Assembly: GCF_003143935.1 (NCBI RefSeq)
Contig: NZ_QFRX01000001.1
Coordinates: forward strand, 6,470,303 to 6,534,302
Direction: 5' to 3'
Origin: Streptomyces sp. Act143
Lineage (GTDB): Bacteria; Actinomycetota; Actinomycetes; Streptomycetales; Streptomycetaceae
DNA length: 64,000 nt
Position 1 is the first letter of the stretch, and each line of letters begins with the position of its first letter. The notes under the pieces are model-generated. The model did no database searches. It was given only the letters and a program-made list of their open reading frames with translations, and had not been told where the DNA came from. The translations under genes were made by a program, and so were the position numbers. This document shows positions 44,462 through 52,613 of this stretch, in pieces.

Positions 44462-45327
44462 ACGGCTGCCTTCGGCTTCGGCCTGGGCTTCGGCTTCGTC
44501 GCTGTCTTGTCGCCGGTGAAGGCCTCGTACTCCTTCAGGACGTCCTCGGTCGGCCCGTCCATGCGCAGCTCGCCGCGCTCCAGCCACAGCACCCGGTCGC
44601 AGGTGTCGCGGATCGACTTGTTGTTGTGGCTGACCAGGAACACCGTGCCGGCGTGCTTGCGCAGCTCGCGGATGCGGGCCTCGGAGCGCTTCTGGAAGGA
44701 GCGGTCGCCGGTGGCGAGGGCCTCGTCGATGAGGAGGACGTCGTGGTCCTTGGCGGCGGCGATGGAGAAGCGGAGCCGGGCGCCCATGCCGGAGGAGTAC
44801 GTGCGCATGGGCAGGGTGATGAAGTCGCCCTTCTCGTTGATGCCGGAGAAGTCGACGATCTCCTGGTAGCGCTCCTTGATCTGCTCGCGGGACATGCCCA
44901 TCGCGAGGCCGCCGAGGTAGACGTTGCGCTCGCCGGTGAGGTCGCCCATCAGGGCCGCGTTGACGCCGAGGAGGGAGGGCTGGCCGTCGGTGTAGATGGC
45001 GCCGCTCTCCACGGGGAGCAGGCCCGCGACGGCCTTCAGCAGGGTCGACTTGCCGGAGCCGTTGGTGCCGATGAGCCCGATGGCCTCGCCCTTGTAGGCG
45101 ACGAAGGACACCTTCTTCACGGCGTGCACCTTGCGCACCCCGGAGGCCTTCTCGGTCTGCTCGCGGCGCAGGATGCGGTTGAGGGCGGCGGTGGCGGAGC
45201 CCTTGCCGGCGCCGGTGCCGTTGACGCGGTAGACGATGTCGACGCGGTCGGCGATGACGGTGGGGGCGGGTGCCTGGTCGCTCACGGCGACGGGGACCCG
45301 GTCGTTGATGTTCGTGTTCTCAGCCAC
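44458..45327 (-). CDS. Polysaccharide/teichoic acid ABC exporter ATPase (TagH-like)
   Basis: ATPase of 289 residues for export of a lipid-linked surface polymer. It has Walker A GTNGSGKST, signature YSSGMGARLRFSIAAA, Walker B HDVLLIDEALATGD and FLVSHNNKSIRDTC. The stretches ALMGDLTGERNVYLGGLAMGMSREQI and KRSEARIRELRKHAGTVFL are diagnostic for the TagH/Wzt/KpsT branch. No C-terminal carbohydrate-binding domain is present, only a Lys/Pro-rich tail (TKPKPRPKPKAAV). GTG start overlaps the permease gene by 8 bases. Confidence 0.92.
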   Translation of the reverse strand: MAENTNINDRVPVAVSDQAPAPTVIADRVDIVYRVNGTGAGKGSATAALNRILRREQTEKASGVRKVHAVKKVSFVAYKGEAIGLIGTNGSGKSTLLKAVAGLLPVESGAIYTDGQPSLLGVNAALMGDLTGERNVYLGGLAMGMSREQIKERYQEIVDFSGINEKGDFITLPMRTYSSGMGARLRFSIAAAKDHDVLLIDEALATGDRSFQKRSEARIRELRKHAGTVFLVSHNNKSIRDTCDRVLWLERGELRMDGPTEDVLKEYEAFTGDKTATKPKPRPKPKAAV

Positions 45328-46255
45328 GGCCGTACGTCTCCTCAGCCTTCCAGAAGTAGATGAAGCCGCCGATGCCGGCGAGCAGGGCCCAGCCCGTGGC
45401 GATCAGCCACACGTGGGCCGGCAGCTGGCCGGCGTGGAAGCTGTCGATCAGCGCGAAGCGCATCAGATCGATGTAGACGGCGGCCGGGTTGGCCTGGAGG
45501 ACGGGGACCACCCACGACGGCCAGTCGCTGTGCTTGCCGGCCAGCTGCTCGATGCTCCACATGACACCCGAGACGTACATCCAGGTGCGCAGGACGAACG
45601 GCATCAGCTGCGCGATGTCCGGGGTCTCGGCACCGAGCCTGGCCATGATCATCGAGACGCCGGCGTTGAAGACGAACTGCAGGGTCAGCGCCGGGATCAC
45701 CAGCACCCAGGACACCGCCACCGGCACCCCGAAGCAGAGCAGGATCACGACCAGGGCGCACATGGAGAACAGCAGCTGCTGGAGCTGCTGGAGGCAGAAG
45801 GAGATCGGCAGCGCGGCCCGCGGGAAGTGCAGGGCCCGCACCAGGCCGAGGTTGCCGGAGATCGCGCGGGTGCCCGCCAGGATCGAGCTCTGCGTGAACG
45901 TCCAGACGAACACGCCCGTCACCAGGAACGGGACGTAGTCCGGCACGCCCTTCTTGGTGCCCAGCAGCAGGCCGAAGATGAAGAAGTAGACCGCCGCGTT
46001 CAGCAGCGGGTTCATCACCTGCCAGACCTGGCCGAGCTTCGCCTGGCTGTACTGGGCGGTGAGCTTGGCGGTGGAGAACGCGCTGATGAAGTGGCGCCGG
46101 GCCCACAGCTGGCGGATGTACTCGGGCAGGGTCGGGCGGGCACCGCTGACCGCGAGGCCGTGGCGGGCGGCTAGGGCCGCGAGGTCGGCCTCGACCGGGG
46201 GCGCCGGTGCCGAGGGCGGTGTGTGGAGGACCTGGCTCACATCCGCTGCTTTCAC
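45320..46255 (-). CDS. Polysaccharide/teichoic acid ABC exporter permease (TagG-like)
   Basis: Permease of 311 residues with about six helices. A long cytoplasmic N-terminus leads to the family signature LTAQYSQAKLGQVWQVMNPLLNAAVYFFIFGLLLGT. Then come FLVTGVFVWTFTQSSILAGTRAISGNLGLVRALHFPRAALPIS and a C-terminal YVSGVMWSIEQLAG..LQANPAAVYIDLMRFALID. This is the TagG/Wzm pattern, partner of the TagH-like ATPase. The start is GTG; 46255 gives the longest product, and GTG at 46240 is an alternative. Divergent from a TetR gene across a 154-base repeat-containing region. Confidence 0.9.
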   Translation of the reverse strand: MKAADVSQVLHTPPSAPAPPVEADLAALAARHGLAVSGARPTLPEYIRQLWARRHFISAFSTAKLTAQYSQAKLGQVWQVMNPLLNAAVYFFIFGLLLGTKKGVPDYVPFLVTGVFVWTFTQSSILAGTRAISGNLGLVRALHFPRAALPISFCLQQLQQLLFSMCALVVILLCFGVPVAVSWVLVIPALTLQFVFNAGVSMIMARLGAETPDIAQLMPFVLRTWMYVSGVMWSIEQLAGKHSDWPSWVVPVLQANPAAVYIDLMRFALIDSFHAGQLPAHVWLIATGWALLAGIGGFIYFWKAEETYGRG

Positions 46256-46315
46256 TTGGGGGGTACGGAGGGGTCGGCGCCCGGCGTTTCCTTACGCTTC
46301 TCTTTGCGTTCTCTT

Positions 46316-46393
46316 ACGTCGGGACGGGACCGTATCGTCGCAACGTGAGCGTAGGCCGATTGCACGTCGGAACGCAACCGTTTCGTCGTAACG
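46316..46393. promoter_or_regulatory. Duplicated 30-base operator between tagG-like and tetR genes
   Basis: A 30-base unit, ACGTCGG(G/A)ACG.. to ..CGTCG(C/T)AACG, occurs at 46316-46345 and 46364-46393, 25 of 30 bases identical at a 48-base offset. Each ends with ACCGTWTCGTCGYAACG. The second copy lies directly before the tetR promoter. The obvious reading is two binding sites of the TetR regulator controlling itself and perhaps the divergent exporter. Confidence 0.65.
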
Positions 46394-46409
46394 CCCTATG
46401 CTGGTCCGC

Positions 46410-47036
46410 ATGACGACGAACGCCGACGAGCCTCAGACGCGTCCGCGCCGCCGGGCCCCCGCCGGGGCGGCCGTGCTGCGGGAGGACGTGACGGAATCCA
46501 TCCGGGCGGCCGTCTTCGAGGAGCTCGCGGCCGTCGGCTACGCGCGGATGTCCATCGAGGGGATCGCGCGCCGCGCGGGCGTCGGCAAGACGGCGGTCTA
46601 CCGCCGCTGGCGCTCCAAGCTGCACCTGGTGCTCGACGTGGTGTCGGCGCTCGCCGTGCAGGGCCTGCCGGCCCCGGACACGGGTGCGCTGGAGAGCGAC
46701 CTGCGGCTGCTGTACGAGCTGACCTCGCGTGCCCTGCGGCACCCCGTGGCCTCGCAGATCCTGCCGGACCTCCAGGCCGAGGCGGCCCGCAACCCCGAGA
46801 TCGCCGAGGCCGTGCAGAAGGCGCTGCGGGACGGGCAGGAGGGCGTCGCCAGCAAGATCATCGTGGCGGCGGGGCAGCGGGGCGAGGTGCGGGTGGGCGC
46901 CGACGACGCGCTGGCCCTCGACCTGATCTCCGGGCCGCTGTACTGGCGGTCGGTCGTGATCCGCAGCCCGAAGCTGCCGAAGGGGTACCTGGACGCGCTC
47001 GCGCGGGCGACGGCGGCCGCGATCAAGGCGCTGTAG
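46410..47036 (+). CDS. TetR/AcrR-family transcriptional regulator
   Basis: Repressor-type regulator of 208 residues. The N-terminal helix-turn-helix reads ESIRAAVFEELAAVGYARMSIEGIARRAGVGKTAVYRRWRSKLHLVLDV, followed by a TetR_C-type ligand-binding domain (ASQILPDLQAEAARNPEIAEAVQKAL, LDLISGPLYWRSVVI). The ATG at 46410 is preferred over 46398 because a -10-like TATGCT at 46397-46402 overlaps the upstream start. Transcription from it would begin at or next to 46410, suggesting a leaderless mRNA, common in actinobacteria. It probably controls itself and the divergent exporter. Confidence 0.9.
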   Translation: MTTNADEPQTRPRRRAPAGAAVLREDVTESIRAAVFEELAAVGYARMSIEGIARRAGVGKTAVYRRWRSKLHLVLDVVSALAVQGLPAPDTGALESDLRLLYELTSRALRHPVASQILPDLQAEAARNPEIAEAVQKALRDGQEGVASKIIVAAGQRGEVRVGADDALALDLISGPLYWRSVVIRSPKLPKGYLDALARATAAAIKAL

Positions 47037-47093
47037 CGGTCAGCGCTGTAGGGGGGCAGGGCTCGGGGCTGTAGGGCGCGGGGCTGTAGTGGC

Positions 47094-47280
47094 TCAGCGC
47101 TGTGGAGCGGCCCGCGGTGCGGGCAGCTCCGAAGCGCGGATCTCGGCCTTTCCGTCCCCGCCGGTCCGGATCAGCCCGGCGCGCCGGAGCCGGGACAGGG
47201 CCCGGGCGACCGGGACGCGGGTGATGCCGAGCAGATCAGCGGGTTCGCGCTGCGAGCGGGCGCCGGTCGCGGGCCCGCCC
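47094..47280 (-). pseudogene. 3' remnant of a Crp/Fnr-type (or GntR-like) regulator
   Basis: Read on the minus strand, 60 codons give a winged-helix fragment (QREPADLLGITRVPVARALSRLRRAGLIRTGGDGKAEI) ending at a TGA (47094-47096). It resembles the C-terminal DNA-binding domain of Crp/Fnr regulators, but no effector domain or start codon precedes it. Upstream the frame runs into duplicated GC hairpins at 47288-47342. It is best seen as a decayed gene fragment; family assignment is by eye. Confidence 0.5.
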
Positions 47281-47287
47281 CGGGGCT

Positions 47288-47342
47288 GAGCCCCTCGTAC
47301 GGGGCCGGGCCCTATGAGCCCCTCGTACGGGGCCGGGCCCTA
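47288..47342. repeat. Duplicated 27-base hairpin unit
   Basis: Two identical 27-base copies start at 47288 and 47316 (28-base period). Each contains the self-complementary GCCCCTCGTACGGGGC followed by CGGGCCCTA. The pair sits at the broken edge of the regulator remnant and could be a double terminator or a small mobile repeat. Confidence 0.7.
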
Positions 47343-47639
47343 GGGCGTGTTTTAGAACTCGCTGACCTGCTTGGTGGGCCGTCCGGGGAAGTCGCGGGCG
47401 GCCACCGCGAGCGGCGGTGAGTGACCAGGCAGGCGTCTGAACACACGGCATCCACGCGTCCGCCGTCCCCGCAGGACGACGGACACGCGGATGCCGTACA
47501 GGCCCAACGGCCCGGGTGGGTTGCCCTCACCGGCCCATGACGGGCCACTCGGCAAGGGCGACCGTGAGCAATGCGACGGCCGGCAAGGCGCAGGCGCAGG
47601 GCCCGACTCCTGAAGGCCGCGAGGAGGCTGGTGACCACG
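47343..47639. other. 297-base stretch with a long hairpin, no recognised gene
   Basis: Contains an imperfect 24-bp hairpin (47445-47468 with 47474-47497, 21 of 24 pairs) around a 5-base loop. A short minus-strand open frame ends in KQVSEF at 47352. The neighbouring GGCGTGTTTTAGAACTC looks like the kind of end seen in insertion sequences, but no transposase segment is recognisable. Possibly a degraded mobile element. Confidence 0.4.
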
Positions 47640-47921
47640 ATGTTCTGGTACGACCACGATCCCAGCGGCTGGGGCTGGTTCGCCATGTCGGCCGGCATGA
47701 TCGTCTTCTGGGCGCTGCTCATCGCCCTCGGCGTCCTGCTCTTCCGCGCCCTGGCCCGCACGGACCACACCGGGGCGACGACCGGCACCCCTTATTCCCG
47801 TCCCGAGGAACTGCTCGCCGAACGCTTCGCCCGCGGCGAGATCGACGAGGACGAGTACCACCGGCGCCTGACCGTCCTGCGGGGACGCACCGGCGACCGC
47901 ACTCGGCTGGACAAGAGCTGA
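47640..47921 (+). CDS. SHOCT domain-containing small membrane protein
   Basis: Protein of 93 residues. A tryptophan-rich start (MFWYDHDPSGWGWF) is followed by one transmembrane helix (SAGMIVFWALLIALGVLLFRAL). The C-terminal SHOCT motif (PEELLAERFARGEIDEDEYHRRLTVL) is a short helical module thought to mediate oligomerisation. GTG at 47631 is an in-frame alternative, since GAGGAGG lies 3 bases before it and 12 before the ATG. No partner genes point to its role. Confidence 0.82.
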   Translation: MFWYDHDPSGWGWFAMSAGMIVFWALLIALGVLLFRALARTDHTGATTGTPYSRPEELLAERFARGEIDEDEYHRRLTVLRGRTGDRTRLDKS

Positions 47922-48022
47922 CCGGGGCCGGACAGCGCCTCGTGCCGACCGCGTCAGGCATGATCGAGCCGTGACGCCGACCGCGTTGCGCCCCGTGCCG
48001 GTGCCACCGAGGAAGGCCGACG

Positions 48023-48538
48023 ATGATCCTCCCGAAGATCAGGGACCCTCGCTTCGTGACGATCCGCCGTGGTGGCACCCTCACTGATTCCGATCACCAT
48101 CTCCTCGCCCTGTGGGCGGCGGCCTGCGCGGAACACGTCCTGCACCTCTTCGAGGCGGCCCGGCCCGGGGATCCTCGGCCACGTCAGGCGATCGAGCACG
48201 CCCGCGCCTGGGTGCGCGGCGAGGTCAGGATGATGCAGGCCCGGGCGGCGGGCGGCCATGCCATGGGCGCGGCTCGCGATCTGCGGGGCGCTGCCCGGCA
48301 TGCCGCCTACGCCGCCGGCCAGGCCGGGGCCGTCGCCCATGTCGCCGCGCACGAGCTCGGTGCGGCGGCCTATGCGATCAAAGCCGTACGCGCTGCCGCG
48401 CCCGAGGGGGAGAGCGAGGCCGCAGGGCGACGCGAATGCCAGTGGCAGCGCGACCGGCTTCCGCAGGAGATACGCGAACTCGTCCTCGACGACCAGCGCT
48501 GCCGGAACGACATCTGCTGGTCGGTGTTCGACTGCTGA
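48023..48538 (+). CDS. Putative Imm5-like immunity protein
   Basis: Protein of 171 residues, mostly helical and alanine/histidine-rich (ALWAAACAEHVLHLFE, RQAIEHARAWVRGEVRMMQARAAGGHAMGAARDLRGAARHAAYAAGQAGAVAHVAAHELGAAAYAIKA). It ends ERQWQRDRL-like and ELVLDDQRCRNDICW. This matches a family annotated as putative immunity protein (Imm5-like), encoded singly across Streptomyces; no toxin gene adjoins. Start ATG 48023. The immunity role is inherited annotation rather than something shown here. Confidence 0.6.
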   Translation: MILPKIRDPRFVTIRRGGTLTDSDHHLLALWAAACAEHVLHLFEAARPGDPRPRQAIEHARAWVRGEVRMMQARAAGGHAMGAARDLRGAARHAAYAAGQAGAVAHVAAHELGAAAYAIKAVRAAAPEGESEAAGRRECQWQRDRLPQEIRELVLDDQRCRNDICWSVFDC

Positions 48539-48751
48539 TCCCGTGCCGCGTGGGTGTTCTCGCGGAGGAGGGGCGCGACAGCTCGGGCCGCGAGACCTCG
48601 GTCGGCCAGACCGGCCGCTCTGCGTGTCCGTCGCCCCACGGGGCGTGAGACGCATCCGACCGCCACTTCCGCGCCGAAGTACCGATCAGGACGCGCATCC
48701 GAACGGAAGGCAGGGCCGTCCCCCGCGCAGCGCCCGGACGGAGGAACCGCG

Positions 48752-48988
48752 ATGCCGAAGAAGACGAAGAGCAGCGCCAGGAGCGAGAAGTTCTCCCGGG
48801 GCGACGAGGTCACCTGGAAGAGCCACGGCGGCACCGCCGAGGGCACGGTCGTCCGCAAGCTCACCCGGCGCACCGAGGTCGCGGGCCGCACCGTGGACGC
48901 CTCGCCGGACGAGCCGCAGTACGAGGTGCGCAGCGCCAAGTCCGGCGAGACCGCGGTCCACAAGCCGTCCGCGCTGCGCAGGAAGTGA
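48752..48988 (+). CDS. DUF2945 (hypervirulence-associated, TUDOR-like) domain protein
   Basis: Small basic protein of 78 residues with the DUF2945 core KFSRGDEVTWKSHGGTAEGTVVRKLTRRTEVAGRTVDASPDEPQYEVRSAKSGETAVHKPSALRR. The domain is a short SH3/Tudor-like barrel of unknown function, found in bacteria and fungi. ATG at 48752 with GGAGG 7 bases upstream; longer open frames are not supported. It is followed 66 bases later by the DUF2236 gene on the same strand. Confidence 0.85.
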   Translation: MPKKTKSSARSEKFSRGDEVTWKSHGGTAEGTVVRKLTRRTEVAGRTVDASPDEPQYEVRSAKSGETAVHKPSALRRK

Positions 48989-49054
48989 GCACGGGCCCCG
49001 GTGCAGACGTGGAATGCCGCGTCGCCGGCCCGTGTCCGACAGGGAGGAGCAACC

Positions 49055-49921
49055 ATGCTGACGGTGGTCCGGGAGCAACTGGGCCGGGCTCTGTTCCGGC
49101 GCGTCGCGGGCCCCGACGGACCGGTGAACCGTGCGCGCATCCACGACACCCCAGGCCCGCGCTGGTTCGCCCCGGACCGCCCCATCCGCACGGTGCACGG
49201 CGACGCCTCGATGTTCATCGGGGGCCTGAGCGCACTGCTGCTGCAGTCCCTGCATCCGCTCGCCATGGCGGCGGTGGCCGGGCACTCCGGTTTCCGCGGC
49301 GACCCGTGGGGCCGCCTCCAACGCACCAGCACCTTCCTGGCCGTGACGACATACGGCACCGCCGACGACGCCCAGCAGGCCGTGGACCGCGTCCGCGGCA
49401 TCCACGACCACATCCGTGGGACGACCGCGGAGGGTGTGCCCTACCACGCAGCCGACCCGCACCTGCTCACCTGGGTCCACATCGCCGAGACGGACAGTTT
49501 CCTGCGCGCCCACGAACGCTACGGAGCCCGACCGCTGGATGCGGTCGCCTACGACGCCTACGTCGCCGACACCGCACGCGTCGCCGAAGCCCTGGGCGTC
49601 GTCGACCCGCCACGCGACCGCCGTGAGCTGTCCGAGCGCCTGTCCGTGTACTGCCCGGAACTGCGCGCGACCCCCGAGGCGCGCTCCGCCGCTCGCTACC
49701 TCATGCTGCAACCCCCGCTCCCGCTCGCGGCACGCCCCTTCTACGGCGGCCTGGCCGCCAATGCCGTCGCCCTCCTCCCTCCTTGGGCACGCACCATGCT
49801 CGGGCTTCCGCACCTGCCCCTCGTGGAGAGCCTCGCGGTACGTCCCGCGGGCCAGATGCTGACCCGCACCATCCGCTGGGCCATGACCCCACCTCCGCCT
49901 GCCTCACCCGCCCGCCCCTGA
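49055..49921 (+). CDS. Oxygenase MpaB family (DUF2236) protein
   Basis: Protein of 288 residues of the DUF2236 family, which includes the latex-clearing protein Lcp, MpaB-type oxygenases and many uncharacterised haem-binding proteins. Characteristic stretches are ALLLQSLHPLAMAAVAGHSGFRGDPWGRLQRTSTFLAVTTYG and DPHLLTWVHIAETDSFLRAHERYG. Histidines in both could bind haem. The C-terminus is proline-rich. ATG at 49055 with AGGGAGGAG upstream. The substrate is unknown. Confidence 0.85.
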   Translation: MLTVVREQLGRALFRRVAGPDGPVNRARIHDTPGPRWFAPDRPIRTVHGDASMFIGGLSALLLQSLHPLAMAAVAGHSGFRGDPWGRLQRTSTFLAVTTYGTADDAQQAVDRVRGIHDHIRGTTAEGVPYHAADPHLLTWVHIAETDSFLRAHERYGARPLDAVAYDAYVADTARVAEALGVVDPPRDRRELSERLSVYCPELRATPEARSAARYLMLQPPLPLAARPFYGGLAANAVALLPPWARTMLGLPHLPLVESLAVRPAGQMLTRTIRWAMTPPPPASPARP

Positions 49922-49973
49922 GACGGTGACGAAATGAAGCCGACAGTGAGCCGACTGAGCCGACCGAGCCGGC

Positions 49974-50912
49974 TCAGTCGACTCGGCTGACGAGGCGGTG
50001 CGCGAGGCGGAGCAGGTCGGCCGAGGCCAGCACCCGGCCGTCGAATCCCGGGAGGGGGACGTGGAGCGGCCGGGTCCAGCGGGCGGGGATCGCATCCAGC
50101 CCGTAGCGTGCCCCCGCGAGGCCCCCGGTCACCGCGGCGACGGTGTCCGTGTCGCCGCCGAGGTCGATCGCCGCGCGTAGCGCGCCTTCGAAGGTGTCGG
50201 TCGTGCGCAGCGCCCAGACGGCGGAACCCAGGCAGGGCCAGACGGCGCCGTTGAACTCGGTTGCCTGATCGGGGTGCCAGTCAGGCGCGAGGACGGTGGC
50301 GTAGCGGCTCCGGTGGTCGGGATGGACAAGAGCCAGGACGTCCGGGAGCGCGGCCAGGGGGTCGATGTCCTCGAACGTGACACGGACGAGCTCATGAAAC
50401 ACCGCCGTGCCTTCCCAGGCCGCGCGGTCACCGTGGGTGAGCGCGGCGATGCGGCGGGCCGCGTCCATGGTGGCTGCCCGGCCGGCGGCGGCGAAGCGGA
50501 CCGCGGACGTCGAGGCCCGCATCAAGGCACCGTTGCCCGCCGCCCGTTGGTTGACCTGGAAGTGAACGGCGGCGGCGAGGTCCCAGGGCATGCCGTTGGT
50601 CAGGACGTCCTCGGTCTGCAAGCCGATGTCCTTGGGTTCTGCCGCCGCCCACCGCTGGAAACGGGCGAAGACGTCCGGCAGATCCAGCCCGCCCCGCTCC
50701 AGGAGCGACTCGGCGATCAGCACGGCCATCTGCGTGTCGTCCGTGGCCTCCCCGGGGTCCCAGCCACCGCCTCCGCACATCTCGCCCCCGGCACCGGGCG
50801 TGGGAAACCGCGCGGAGAACGCTCCCGGGGGCCCGAACTCGAAGGGGCCGCCCAGGGCGTCCCCCACCGCTGAGCCGATGACCGCGCCGGCGGCCCGCTG
50901 CATCCGATCCAT
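49974..50912 (-). CDS. ADP-ribosylglycohydrolase family protein (DraG-like)
   Basis: Binuclear-metal hydrolase of 312 residues expected to remove ADP-ribose from proteins or small molecules. The metal and substrate motifs are GSAVGDALGGPFEF at the N-terminus, GEATDDTQMAVLIAE, AGNGALMRAS and DLGGDTDTVAAVTGGLAGARYG near the end. The length fits DraG-like enzymes. It is convergent with the DUF2236 gene; the short gap (49946-49985) can form an 11-of-12-pair hairpin, GCCGACTGAGCC with GGCTCAGTCGAC. Confidence 0.9.
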   Translation of the reverse strand: MDRMQRAAGAVIGSAVGDALGGPFEFGPPGAFSARFPTPGAGGEMCGGGGWDPGEATDDTQMAVLIAESLLERGGLDLPDVFARFQRWAAAEPKDIGLQTEDVLTNGMPWDLAAAVHFQVNQRAAGNGALMRASTSAVRFAAAGRAATMDAARRIAALTHGDRAAWEGTAVFHELVRVTFEDIDPLAALPDVLALVHPDHRSRYATVLAPDWHPDQATEFNGAVWPCLGSAVWALRTTDTFEGALRAAIDLGGDTDTVAAVTGGLAGARYGLDAIPARWTRPLHVPLPGFDGRVLASADLLRLAHRLVSRVD

Positions 50913-50949
50913 CCGCGCAGGCTAGCTACCCTGCCCTGGTCCGGGCGGT

Positions 50950-51576
50950 CTACGTGATGGGGAAGTCGAAATACGTGTCCGGATAGGGCTCGTCGTCGAG
51001 TGTGTAATGCCACCACTCGCGCTCGTACGCGCTGAAACCGCAGGTCTCCATGAGAGAGCGCAGGCGCCGGCGGTTGCGTGCTTCGGTGGGGGCGATTCCT
51101 TGTGCGCCATGGTGGGAGACGGGATCCATCAGGTCGTGGTCGCCGCCCATGGGAAGGAGTTCACCCGTGGCGAGGTCATAGAGGGTGAGGTCGACGGTGC
51201 TGCCCCTGCTGTGGCCCGACCTGGCGGCGACATACCCTTTCTCGAACATCTCGGCCCTGCCGATACGGGGATAGTGCCGCGGCTTCGTCCGGCCGTCCTC
51301 CGGCTGCCGGGACCAGCGCAGAAAGCAGTCCACGGCGTGCTGCGGCCGATAGCCGTCCCAGAGCAGCAGCCCGAACCCGAGGGCCGCGGCCTTCTCCTGC
51401 GCCCTCTGGAGGGCCGCGCACAGAGCCCGCGTACCGACGACCCGGTTGACCAGGTAGCCGTCCACCGGTTTGCCGGTGAAGTTGTCCCACGTGGCGTACT
51501 TGGCATCCCAGCGTATTCCGGGTGCCAGGTCGTCCACGAAGACGAAGTCGTCCTGCCTCGACGCCACCGGTGTCAT
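50950..51576 (-). CDS. vanX: D-Ala-D-Ala dipeptidase VanX
   Basis: Zinc dipeptidase of 208 residues that destroys D-Ala-D-Ala, so that only D-Ala-D-Lac enters peptidoglycan precursors. The metal site is H122 and D129 in SGHSRGSTVDLTL with H190, and the catalytic base is E187 in EREWWHYTL. The dipeptide-contacting WDGYRPQHAV is also present. ATG at 51576 overlaps the vanA stop as ATGA. Third gene of the vanHAX operon. Everything needed for activity seems intact. Confidence 0.96.
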   Translation of the reverse strand: MTPVASRQDDFVFVDDLAPGIRWDAKYATWDNFTGKPVDGYLVNRVVGTRALCAALQRAQEKAAALGFGLLLWDGYRPQHAVDCFLRWSRQPEDGRTKPRHYPRIGRAEMFEKGYVAARSGHSRGSTVDLTLYDLATGELLPMGGDHDLMDPVSHHGAQGIAPTEARNRRRLRSLMETCGFSAYEREWWHYTLDDEPYPDTYFDFPIT

Positions 51577-52613
51577 TGCATCTTCCCCGTCAAGGCGAGG
51601 GAGACCGCGTGGTCGATCACCGCGGAGAGCGGCAGACCGGCGGCGGCCATCATCCGCGGATAACGGCTGTAGGAGGTCATGCCGGGGAATGTGTTGACCT
51701 CGTTGAGGACGACGCGTCCGTCCTCCGTGAGGAACATGTCCACTCGCGAGAGACCGCTGCATCCCAGCGCGCGGTAGACGGCCGTGGCCGTTTCCTGGAC
51801 GAGTCGCCGCGACGGTTCGGGGATGTCGGCGGGGACGATCGCCGTGGAGTTGTCGGAACCGTTCTCCGGGGTCTGCTCCTGATGGATCCTGAAGAACCCG
51901 TGCGAGAGGGCGATCCGGTCCACCTCGCCCGCGACGAGGTCCGCTCCGTTCCCGAGGATGGCGCAACCGATCTCGCTGCCTACGACCGCCTCTTCGATCA
52001 CCACCTTCGAGTCGAACTGCCGCGCCGCGTCCACGGCACCCGGAAGTTCCTCCGCCCGGGACACCTTGGTGACGCCGAAGGACGATCCCGACCGGGCCGG
52101 CTTCACGAAGACCGGGTAGGGGAGGGAGGCGGGATCGATGGTTTCGCCCGCTGCGACGGTCCAGAAATCCGGTGTGGCGATTCCGGCGCTTCTGGCGACG
52201 ACATAGGCGAGGGTCTTGTCCATGCACAGGGCGGAGCTCTGGATGTCGCAGCCGATGTAGGGGATGCCGGAGAGTTCCAGCAGGCCCTGCATCGCGCCGT
52301 CCTCGCCGAGTGTGCCGTGCAGCACGGGCAGGACGACGTCCAGACGGATCGTCGTGCAGTGCTCCCGCTCCAGGACGAGCAGTCCGTGCGTTTCGCTGTC
52401 CGGAGACAGGACGGCGGGGCGGGAGTCGAGATTCTCCCAGTCCGTGTCGGGGCCGTTGCAGAGTTTCCAGGAACCGTTCTTCGTGATCCCTATGTAGAAC
52501 GGTTCGTATTTCTCGGGATCGAGATTCCGCGCCACCTCACGCGCGGACTTGACGGAGATGGGGTGCTCCTCGGAACGGCCGCCGAATACGATACCGATCT
52601 TGAGCCTAGCCAT
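51573..52613 (-). CDS. vanA: D-alanine--D-lactate ligase VanA
   Basis: ATP-grasp ligase of 346 residues making D-Ala-D-Lac, the vancomycin-insensitive cell-wall terminus. N-terminal IGIVFGGRSEEHPISVKSAREVA is typical of Ddl enzymes. The VanA branch is shown by the omega-loop segment EVDRIALSHGFFRIHQE, where Ddl would have a tyrosine-lysine pair, and by RVDMFLTEDGRVVLNEVNTFPGMT. The ATG overlaps vanH by 8 bases and the stop overlaps vanX. Needs D-lactate from VanH. Confidence 0.96.
   Translation of the reverse strand: MARLKIGIVFGGRSEEHPISVKSAREVARNLDPEKYEPFYIGITKNGSWKLCNGPDTDWENLDSRPAVLSPDSETHGLLVLEREHCTTIRLDVVLPVLHGTLGEDGAMQGLLELSGIPYIGCDIQSSALCMDKTLAYVVARSAGIATPDFWTVAAGETIDPASLPYPVFVKPARSGSSFGVTKVSRAEELPGAVDAARQFDSKVVIEEAVVGSEIGCAILGNGADLVAGEVDRIALSHGFFRIHQEQTPENGSDNSTAIVPADIPEPSRRLVQETATAVYRALGCSGLSRVDMFLTEDGRVVLNEVNTFPGMTSYSRYPRMMAAAGLPLSAVIDHAVSLALTGKMQ

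Noticed and set aside
46398..46409. Upstream ATG (46398) as the tetR start
   Set aside because: It lies inside the -10-like TATGCT box; a start at 46410 fits a leaderless transcript.
47343..47500. Insertion sequence
   Set aside because: An IS-like end motif and hairpin are visible but no transposase segment or target duplication could be found, so only a possible remnant is reported.
48023..48538. Part of an effector-immunity system
   Set aside because: The Imm5-like label is the only hint; no toxin or secretion gene is near.
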